Positions 56,392 to 64,000 of a stretch of DNA of 64,000 nucleotides are shown piece after piece. The stretch lies in assembly GCA_029204225.1 (NCBI GenBank), contig CM055102.1:38188585-38252584 (forward strand), read 5' to 3'. The notes under the pieces were generated by a model. It saw nothing but the letters and a program-made list of their open reading frames with translations, was not told the origin of the DNA and searched no databases. Position numbers and translations under genes: made by a program. This stretch comes from Diphasiastrum complanatum (Eukaryota > Streptophyta > Lycopodiopsida > Lycopodiales > Lycopodiaceae). Numbering within the stretch: the stretch's first letter is position 1; each line of letters opens with the position of its first letter.

Positions 56392-56447
<56 letters not shown>
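56370..56447 (+). repeat. poly-C (22) followed by (CT)n
   Basis: Homopolymer 56370-56391 then (CT)n to 56447; assembly length here is unreliable. A GGGAGGGCG-like G-rich stretch with short repeats follows to 56640. Confidence 0.95.
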
Positions 56448-56449
<2 letters not shown>

Positions 56450-56641
56450 GAGGGCGTGCGGGGAGTCTGCGCCGAGAGGGCGTAGCAAGGGTGCAGGGAG
56501 GGCGCGAGGGGAGGGCACGTCGGGAGTGAGGGCCCGGGAGGGTGTAGAGCACGGGCGCAGGGAGGGCAAAGGGAGCGCATGCGGGGAGAACGCAAGGGCG
56601 GGGGCATGGTGAGGATGCAAGGAGGCGTGCAAGGGAGGGGA

Positions 56642-56643
<2 letters not shown>

Positions 56644-56681
<38 letters not shown>
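56644..56681 (+). repeat. (TC)n microsatellite
   Basis: Perfect run in the right arm of the candidate element. Confidence 0.97.
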
Positions 56682-56683
<2 letters not shown>

Positions 56684-56887
56684 CCTCTCTGTCGCATGCC
56701 CCCGTGCGCGCGCGCACACACACACACCCCATGGGCACACTTCGCTAGTATATATATGTTATCGTATATCTCAAAACCATTTTTTTACCAAAATGGGTCA
56801 AAAATGTATTGTATAGCACATAATGCCGCAAAAAAGAGTTACAAAAATAATCAAAGAATTCCAAAAAAGTGGATCAACCAACTAGTA

Positions 56888-56936
<49 letters not shown>
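56888..56936 (+). repeat. (CT)n-(CA)n microsatellite
   Basis: Two adjoining dinucleotide runs outside the right arm. Confidence 0.97.
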
Positions 56937-56940
<4 letters not shown>

Positions 56941-58239
56941 TTACTCAAGACACATCAAGATGTCCCAACTAGCCATTGCATCTATCATATACTCCTTGCC
57001 AAAAACAAATGGGATTTTTTCAAGTGTTCGGGAAAGCCGACATAGTCCAAGAATGGAATCGGCATCTTTTTTCAAAAATTGGCCTGACAAAAATCGTATA
57101 AAACTTTTTATGTCATAAATCTTGGGTTTTATAAGGGAAAATCGGCAAGTAAAAGCTTGTCATTCAATAGAGGCCGAAATACTTTTTCACATAACGATTT
57201 TGGAAGGAAACCTCAAAAAGGTTTCCCGAACACTGGGATTTTGCTGGCCCTGCTCTGGTTTCCCACCAGATATCTAGCCCTCACTAGGGTTAGTAGCTGT
57301 TTAACCACTCCTGAAATTGCAAGGGTGACTTCCAACGATAAAATTGCGCTGGACATCCTTCCGCCAACCCTGAACCCCCAAATATTTTTCTAACTTTTTA
57401 ACTAATAAAATTGATACTTTTTTTTTTTTTCTTTTGAGGAAACTATATCAACACAAATAAAATTTTTAGGGTTGCACCGGATCGCGATCCACTGATCACT
57501 GGAAGTGTGAATCATAAATATTGCTTCTCATTTCTGAACAAGCCTGAAGATGTCAAGAGGCATTGAAAAATGGCGTCTGCAAGTGCAAGGAGGACTCTCA
57601 ATCTGAGATAGCAGATGAAGGAAATCACTAATGACTCACTTCACATGCTGGGACAGAGAGGCAGGCCTAGACGAAAAGAGGAAGTTCAAACAATAGCTCA
57701 AATCACCTTCCTGGTCCTCACTTTCGAAGACAGGCCAGCAGCCTCTGAGATAAAAGATAATGGCAAGAACAGACTGTAAGAACATATTTAGGCTTCATCC
57801 TTGAGGTTTAAGGGCCTAGATTTTGTAAATGTGATGGATAATTTCCTGCATTTTTTAATCTTACATCGTGGATTGCTATCGTGCTTTTGTGGATCTTATG
57901 CATAGAGAGGATTGATTTTGGACTTCTGATATGGTGGGTCTTCATTAATTCAATGCATCTTGGCTTAGTACTTTCAGTTATTTCCATGATAACAGTATCG
58001 TTGATTTTTAAGAATTATTTTAAAAAAACATATGTTTTCAAGTATAGTCCGTAAATAAGAACTGGATGGAGAAATTCAGGTTGTTTAGAATTTCCCTTGT
58101 GAAAAGTAGGGTGTTGTTTCTCCTATAAAGTGCCATGGTGGTGAAGACCTTTCCTCTCCAGAGTTTGTTGACTCAGCTCAGCCACACAATGAGGACATAT
58201 AAGAGGGCAAAAAAGTAGGGTGTGAAAGTACTCAATCTA
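56937..58239. other. no gene recognised
   Basis: 57480-57780 is richer in GC than its surroundings and could be former exon or repeat, but both strands are full of stops. Confidence 0.4.
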
Positions 58240-58440
58240 GGACTGGTCCTAGCCCGCTAATATGACTTAGTACATCCGCCACTCAATTAGTGGTACCTTT
58301 GATATATCACACTTCAAAGTCGAATTCTTGCATGAGTTCTGCCCATCGGGCCTCATGACCTCTTAGATCATTTTGATTGTAGAAATCCTTTAGGGGCTGG
58401 TGATCCGTGTGCACCATGAACTTGTTACCGAACATGCAAC
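58240..58440 (-). pseudogene. Ty3/gypsy RNase H fragment
   Basis: Minus strand: FMVHTDHQPLKDFYNQNDLR, GHEARWAELMQEFDFEV, then YIKGTTN and VADVLS after stops. TDHQPL and KGxxNxVADxLS are standard gypsy RNase H features. No RT was found next to it. Confidence 0.85.
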
Positions 58441-58519
58441 GTATCCATGTATATTACCCTAGAATCCTTCAGAATTTTTAAATATACCCAATTCCCCATT
58501 TCAAACTCTCGAGGCAATA

Positions 58520-59050
58520 TTTTTAGATTAGCATAATGTCTATTCCCCTCCGATTCGGGTCATCAAAAGAACTAGCACTCAAAGACGTCTCTAGTTTAGT
58601 GAATACGGCCGACCGAAAGTGACTGGTGAATTTTGGATCACAATGTCACTTGTTAATCCGCAAAGTCTAAACGAACGTTCTCCAAGAGTTTGAGCTAGAT
58701 CAATAGCCTTCGTAATGGTTTTTAGTAGAATAAACATAGCTAATTTGGTAAGACGGTCGAATATTACCCAAATTGTAACATTTTAATTATTTGTCCGCGG
58801 TAATTCTACTATGAAATCCATCAAAATACTATCCCATTTCTTAGCAGGTATATTGAATGGATGTAAAAGACCCCCAGCTTTCAAGTGTTCAGCTTTATGT
58901 CACCATTCAAGACGTAGTATTCTACAAAGGGTCTAAGATTTAGCCAACAAAAATCCCTACATACCAAATTCAATGTACAATGTATGCTAGGATGCCCCAC
59001 ACAAGGTCTGTCATGACATCCATGAAGAATTTTCTCTTTTATAGCATCCA
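58520..59050 (-). pseudogene. Ty3/gypsy integrase fragment
   Basis: Minus strand, from about 59045: HDRPCVGHPSIHCTLNLVCR, FCWLNLRPFVEYYVL (zinc-binding region), then KKWDSILMDFIVELPRTNN, VTIWVIFDRLTKLAMFILLK, TITKAIDLAQT and, in another frame, VFTKLETSLSASSFDDPNRR. The first catalytic Asp (MDFIV) is kept; stops and frame slips interrupt the rest. Confidence 0.88.
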
Positions 59051-59549
59051 TCTTAGATAAAGTTAGTTTACTTTATATTTAATGTCCGTTTCAATTCCAA
59101 TGCTATTGTTTAAAAATATGGTGTGTGTGTGTGTGTTTTTGTTGTGGGGATGGATTTTTCTTGTTTCCCAGACCAACTTGACAGGTAATGGGACAAAAAT
59201 AACTATTGGTGATTTACACTGCAATTTTTTTTGGTGATGCTTAAAAAATTAGCAGTTCATGAGCGTAAATGCATCGATTAAGCATGCTAATTCATAAAAA
59301 ATCACTATTTTTCTACGTTTTGTTTACAAAAAATTTGCATATGTGAACTTAATTGAGAGAAAAAAAAAACTTGTATTTCCCATAGGAAAATGGCAACTAG
59401 GTAGTCTCTAGTCATTGGAGATGGTTAGCCTTCGTCTCCCAAAGTTCGACCGACCTCTTTTGTTTTGGGAGGCTAGATCAGTACAACCAATTACTTGATA
59501 CGTTAAGTAGAGCAGTTTTGGAACTCCATCAAAGTAATAAGCAACACAA
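59051..59549. other. no gene recognised
   Basis: Unassigned; a short (GT)n near 59118. Confidence 0.35.
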
Positions 59550-59912
59550 TAATCAAATGTAATATCTATTAATCAGTTCCAATCCATAACTTCTAATAAC
59601 CTAGGTTATCAACTTGAGGTTTTTACAAGCAACAAGAAGTACAAACAACCGGAAGTCGTTGAGGATTGGATAAATAGGTGGTCTAGTTACTTTAATTTTC
59701 AAAATGTCCCTGAAGAGGAGAATTTCATTGGTACTTTTGTTCTTGGAAGGCAAAGCTTTAGTCTGCTATTGTTCTTTATCAAATTAAATTTTGATCATTT
59801 CATTTTTATGGATTTTAGCTACATAAAGAGTTATTTTGCTCAGAACTATGGTTCTACAAGAAAATCCTTGAATTTGGTTGGTGGTGCATGGTTGGATATG
59901 CTGCGTTACTAA
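59550..59912 (+). pseudogene. gypsy gag-like open frame without start codon
   Basis: The frame ending at TAA 59910-59912 is open from about 59550: LEVFTSNKKYKQPEVVEDWI, NRWSSYFNFQNVPEEENFIG, TFVLGRQSF, then hydrophobic residues and YIKSYFAQNYGSTRKSLNLV. The W(I)NRWSSYFNFQNVPEEE pattern resembles the start of the Ty3/gypsy Gag core. It is on the opposite strand from the gypsy pol pieces. Recognition is by pattern only. Confidence 0.35.
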
Positions 59913-61990
59913 TGGCAAGATAGGAAGTTTATGCTAGTATTTTAGAATGAAAAAGATTATGAAATTGCTAAATTAAAAGCGTGATGACGTGCAAATGCTA
60001 TAATCTCTAGAGAGGTGGATGCTATTTATTGATGAGAATTCATGAGGAAACATTGTAGCTGAAAGCGGGTTAACAAAAGCTTTCATACCTTGTTCACTAC
60101 TACAGGTTGACATTCTTATAATTTTGGCAAAAGAGGGCATGATCATTGTGTACTACATGTGTATAATTTGTGCAATTATGAGATCCCTCGTTCTCCTTGC
60201 AACTCCAACTCTGCAATGTCATACCCTCTCCACTTCATGGCGTCTTCCGTTCTTGTAAGAATCTATCTTAATTCTAGCTATGCCAATAATTTCTGATTAT
60301 TTTTAGATGACATATTTATTTAGTTTTGTGACATATGATTGATTCGATTGATATGTGAGTAGTATATAAGCTAGAAGGACAAACCAAAACCTCCAAGTGT
60401 GTTCTATTGCAATTGAGAAGGTTTGCCACTTAAAGAACAAAAGAAAGTTGTAGCTATATTTTTAACTAATAGGAGGCATAGAAATGGTGTCTTGCTACAC
60501 AGCCAACATGGGATATCACAATAAGTCATCACCAATGTTGGTATCTTAGAAACCTGTTCTGAGTTTTGGGGTCACAACGTATTGCCCCAAAACGTCTTAA
60601 GAAAATCCTTAAAAAATGCTCCAAGTCAAATTGCTTTTCCTTCTGCTACTAGCACTCTCTTGTGCAACTCTTCAAGATGATCCTTCAAATGAATAGTATT
60701 ACAAATAAGCTCTCAATGTGAATCTGCTTAGAATTGGCTTCAATATTAGGATAACAACTATTTGCAGTTTTGAGGGTTATCTTAAGCAACATCATTGGCA
60801 AAGAAACTGAGAGGTTATTTGTATCACCAGAATTGAGACCATTTAGCCATTCAACTATAAGAGACTTTTGAGGATCTAAGGATCACAGGATTGTTCGAGG
60901 ACATTGTTTAACCATATGCAAAAGTAGATACATAGAGGATGCCCTTCATTACAAAGAGTATCATTGCCTTCATATTTGTAAAAAGTAGTTGTTCTTTGAA
61001 TGCTTTATAAGTAGTAAATGTTCAAGTAAATTATGAGTTTTGTATGTCAAACTCATACAGCCCAATTCTCAAAAATGGCAAAAAAAATAGTACATACTAT
61101 AAAAAAAAAAACTTCAGGATAGGTTTCGAAATTTGTTCCGTTTCAGAATGAGCAATTGTGGTTGCTATATTACTCAAATTATAGGTGATTGATGGAGAAC
61201 ATATTGGACCGTGGGTCCATGGCAACATTGGCACAACATCAGTCATTTTTGTTAGGCCAAATTTTAAGGCTGTTATGGCCCAAAAAGGATCGGTTACCAG
61301 AGGGCTAGTCCACTCTAAGGTGCGATGATGGATGAACGATAACCTGATGAGCTTGTGTGGTAAGAAGTTAGAGATGCATTTTGAGGATGACATTCATGAA
61401 CCTAGCCATTAGTGTTGCAGCTAGCTGAAATGGGATGGAGAAGCTAGCCAACAAAGGGAATGATTTTCCGAGCTAAAACTTCGAGCCTATCTATTGGATC
61501 TTGAGAAAATTGCAAATCGCTCAACCCCTACTAGATTTGAAAAGCTAGGTGGCTTGCGCTTGCTGGGGGGCAGAAATGCATGTCATGAAACATCTATTGT
61601 ACCAAATCGATAAGGCAGAGTTTTTTCAAGTATGAAATTTGAATAAAAAAACAAATAAAAAACAAACAAACTTTATGTACAACCATATAAAAATTGATAA
61701 ACAGTACAATTTGAAAAAAAATTGAAAATACATAAATGTGCTTATGTGCCAAGTTGCTCGTGAGTTCACTATCTAAGTTTATACAATCCTAAAAAAATTG
61801 TCCACCTCATCATCTATGTAAACACATTTTTCTCTTTTCGGTCTTTTCTTTCCAAGTTGCTCAGTATTGTCCATGAATTCCATCTCTTTCATAGCTGCTT
61901 CAGCATAAACAGGTAATTCACCATACATCATCGTCATATTGAACTTCAACATCTAGTGATAAATCAAAAATTTCTTACGATGATAATGTC
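59913..61990. other. no gene recognised
   Basis: AT-rich. A minus-strand frame at 61097-61393 (98 codons) has no motif I recognise. Confidence 0.4.
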
Positions 61991-62011
61991 AAAAAAACAA
62001 TGGGAGACTTA

Positions 62012-62570
62012 CTAAAAGAACATATGGAATGTTTCATTTTGCTCTTTAGTATCTAAATTCACACCAGCACTCTTATCCAATGGTGGTTTACGAGTTGGGA
62101 GTTGCTTAACAAACATAGAGATAATTGCTGCATCAAAATCAAATGGTAGACAACATCTTCTAGATGATAGACATGCCCTCAAGAATGGGGTGGTGCCATA
62201 GCCAATCTCCATGCATGTTCCACTACCAGGACACAAGAACTCCAAGAGCATCTTCACAAAAGCAGGAGATTGCTCCATAGGACCGCTCCAAGGTGTAGCC
62301 ATGACATGCTGTGTATCCGGGATACGAACCCTAATGTTGTGGGCTTTTTGGTCTTGGGATTTTTCTTCCAAAATGGTGGCTGAAATGATTGAGGAGATGG
62401 GGGCGCTTGGTTTGGTGCCTTTCTTCAAAACTGATGCCCAAGAAAGGGCCTCTTCTTTCTGCTTCTCGATCTTGTTTTCCAATTCTCGTAAACTGTAGCA
62501 TGTTTGGTCCCAATTGATTGCTCGAGTGATGCGACTTTTGACTGTAGTAGGTTCTCTTCATTGATCAGAG
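62012..62570 (-). pseudogene. coiled-coil plus methyltransferase-like frame, frameshifted
   Basis: Minus strand, from about 62570: LINEENLLQSKVASLEQSIG and TKHATVYE form a heptad-like coiled coil. A 2-nt insertion near 62480 shifts to LENKIEKQKEEALSWASVLK, and the frame then runs to 62012 through HNIRVRIPDTQHV, PMEQSPAFVKMLLEFLCPGS, GTCMEIGYGTTPFLRACLSS and RRCCLPFDFDAAIISMFVKQ. The PGSGTCMEIGYGTTPFLRAC stretch followed by an acidic strand end (DFDA) resembles the glycine-rich SAM-binding motif and following acidic residue of amino-methyltransferases. No catalytic (D/N)PP(Y/W) motif is visible. There is no ATG near the shifted start. It may be a multicopy transposon-derived gene. Confidence 0.4.
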
Positions 62571-63747
62571 AGGTTATTATTCTCTTCAACTAGAGATTTC
62601 TTGCTTCAAAGTCTGGAAATCTACCTTAATCTCATTGATCTGCCAAGATGAGAAAAGCTCTGTTAATTTAGAGGGTGTGTATGGGTTATTTGCTGTAGGT
62701 TGTGGTTCTTGAAGGGAGTAGGAGGGATAGAAGAAGCATTAGAATGGAGCATGCCCTACCATGAGGTATGGAATATAGTTGGCGTTCATCTCATCACTTG
62801 TGTTCCCTTCCATGATGTTGCTGTTCTTGCCTATTGTTGTTTATCCGTTCCTTGGAATGTTAATCACAACCATGCTTGGTTTCTTTGGATAGCTTGGGCT
62901 AGACATTTTTTTATGGACACACATAGTCCATGCTGTTGCGGAATGATGATGCTAAGAATAGCTTAAAACAATCAGCCTAGGACCCTAGTAATGTTGATTT
63001 CAAGGACTACTTGAGCCTAACACAACTAGGAATGAAACATGCAATATGAAATCTTGACATGCAATAGACATGCAAGTAGAAATGAAAAACCAGCAAGCTA
63101 TGGATCCGAAAATTTGATCCTAGTTCAAATCTATATGAACTCTACTCAAAGCTAAACCAATGAATCGAAATGGAAATGAATTCTACTTGCTGGCCACTCC
63201 AATTAACAAGATCAGATCTGGAGAATCAGATTCTATTTATTCTCTAATTGGCCTCTAATCTCAATTAGTGATGGTACCCTCTAATAGAAAGCAAATGCTT
63301 TCAAGGAGAAAAGATGGAATTTACAAATATGAGGCAGCGCCCAATCAACAATGATTGTGGGTTGTTTAGGTTCCAAACATGCATGTTATGATAGTGGAAG
63401 TAGTATGGCTGGTGGCGCCCTCCTCCTACAAGCACTTTGCACTTGATTCCACCGGATTTGGACAAGTGATGATGGAGATCCACCAGAATTTAGATCTGTC
63501 CCTGTAGCGATTTCCTACACAAGAAAGATGGAGAATGAAGCAAGAAGACACAAATCACATGAAGATGGAAGATAGTTTCAGATCCCTCTCTCTCCATCTC
63601 GTGGTAGTAGTGTTTTCCTCTATTAAATAGACTTTGTGAATGTACAATGGTTGGCATGCAAATGCCAAGTGTCTAGTTCTTATGCATGCATTTGCATGTC
63701 ACTTGCATGTCACATGCATGTCTCATCTAATGTTAATAGGTGGAAAT
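62571..63747. other. no gene recognised
   Basis: Probably includes the body of the LTR whose start lies at 63948 (minus), but no end was resolved. CATGTCAC-type short reiterations occur at 63690-63725. Confidence 0.35.
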
Positions 63748-63759
63748 CTAACTAGTACT

Positions 63760-63783
63760 CCCCCATGCACATGTGCATGGGGG
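63760..63783. repeat. perfect 24-bp palindrome
   Basis: CCCCCATGCACA followed immediately by its exact reverse complement TGTGCATGGGGG. ACTAGTACT lies directly to the left, so on the minus strand the palindrome is followed by AGTA and CTAGT. Confidence 0.97.
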
Positions 63784-63948
63784 TCTGCCAAACTCAAGTG
63801 GGGACATAGGCATCATCATGCAAGAAGGCCTTCAGCACGAGTTGGGACAAAATAAAATTTGTCTAAGTATTTGGGCCTTAAAAACTTGGACCCAATTATT
63901 GACCATGTGGCATATACTATTCATTTGACTAGGTTTATAAGTTCAACA
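63784..63948 (-). repeat. start of a copia LTR (minus strand)
   Basis: TGTTGAACTTATAAACCTAG begins at 63948 on the minus strand directly after the polypurine tract. The LTR continues leftwards, probably past the palindrome; the far end is not identified. Confidence 0.6.
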
Positions 63949-63949
63949 A

Positions 63950-63960
63950 CTCCCCCTTAA
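63950..63960 (-). other. polypurine tract of a copia element extending beyond the window
   Basis: Minus strand TTAAGGGGGAG just before TTGTTGAAC. The pol gene should lie to the right, outside the window. Confidence 0.6.
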
Positions 63961-64000
63961 ACCTGTTAAATGAATAACTCCTAATGCCCTTTACAAAGTT

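Larger units (their letters stand above)
54663..56748 (-). mobile_element. candidate non-autonomous element with inverted arms and Helitron-like end
   Basis: The left edge TATATACTAGTAAAGAGTGC and the right edge, reverse complemented, TATATACTAGCGAAGTGTGC match, and continue into matching (TG)n, GCGCGCGAGCGC and (GA)n blocks. In the left edge a perfect 7-bp hairpin GCCCGTC-GTT-GACGGGC (54675-54691) lies 8 nt from CTAG. Read on the minus strand it is hairpin, 8 nt, CTAG, T, as at a Helitron 3' end. Inside are a 16-bp perfect hairpin (56059-56094), several microsatellites and no protein-coding domain. It could instead be a TIR or foldback element; the 5' Helitron TC start was not found. Confidence 0.45.

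Noticed and set aside
54577-56748. CRISPR-like or satellite array in the microsatellite-rich region
   Set aside because: No constant repeat with unique spacers; the periodicity is dinucleotide only, and the context is a plant nuclear genome.
61097-61393. 98-codon minus-strand frame
   Set aside because: No motif, no neighbour support; not distinguishable from chance in AT-rich DNA.

Overview
This window looks like intergenic nuclear DNA of a land plant with a large, repeat-rich genome. It is AT-rich and packed with decayed Ty1/copia retrotransposons whose primer-binding sites match plant initiator-tRNA-Met. It has very long perfect (CT)n/(GA)n microsatellites, and the only gene I would call intact is a land-plant-specific CC-type (ROXY-like) glutaredoxin at 11.8-12.4 kb. 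I cannot place the species. A fern or another large-genome, non-grass plant would fit, but that is only an impression.

Layout. 0-2.2 kb: plus-strand copia reverse transcriptase/RNase H remnant with its 3' LTR (family 1). 2.3-4.1 kb: two unrecognised broken reading frames. 4.2-10.9 kb: no genes, tandem duplications and one LTR-like scrap. 11.8-12.4 kb: glutaredoxin. 14.5-18.9 kb: a patchwork of copia gag/protease pieces and LTRs of three families. 19.4-20.3 kb: two (GA)n tracts flanking a proline-rich frame. 20.6-22.3 kb: an unusual degenerate repeat array. 23.4-29.4 kb: a nearly complete but dead minus-strand copia element (B), itself hit by a solo LTR. 30.6-33.8 kb: gag/protease plus an LTR shared by two partial elements (E). 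34.1-36.2 kb: a family-1 minus-strand element (D). 36.2-39.5 kb: LTR fragments, duplicated gene-like debris and a further copia RT. 39.9-52.2 kb: a nested structure in which a minus-strand copia element (C) sits inside a (CT)n tract, within a larger unit flanked by about 2-kb direct repeats carrying a TATA box and an unrecognised gag-like frame. 54.6-56.8 kb: a GC- and microsatellite-rich element with inverted arms and a Helitron-like terminus. 58.2-59.9 kb: Ty3/gypsy fragments with domains out of order. 62.0-62.6 kb: a frameshifted coiled-coil/methyltransferase-like frame. 63.8-63.95 kb: a 24-bp perfect palindrome and the polypurine tract/LTR start of another minus-strand copia element.

The retroelement pieces do not form a working system. 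All polyproteins have stops, frameshifts or missing domains. The most interesting signals are structural: reiterated primer-binding sites at the ends of LTRs in two copia families, insertion of an element exactly into a microsatellite, a large uncharacterised direct-repeat element, and the inverted-arm element near 55 kb. All calls rest on reading the sequence without database searches.
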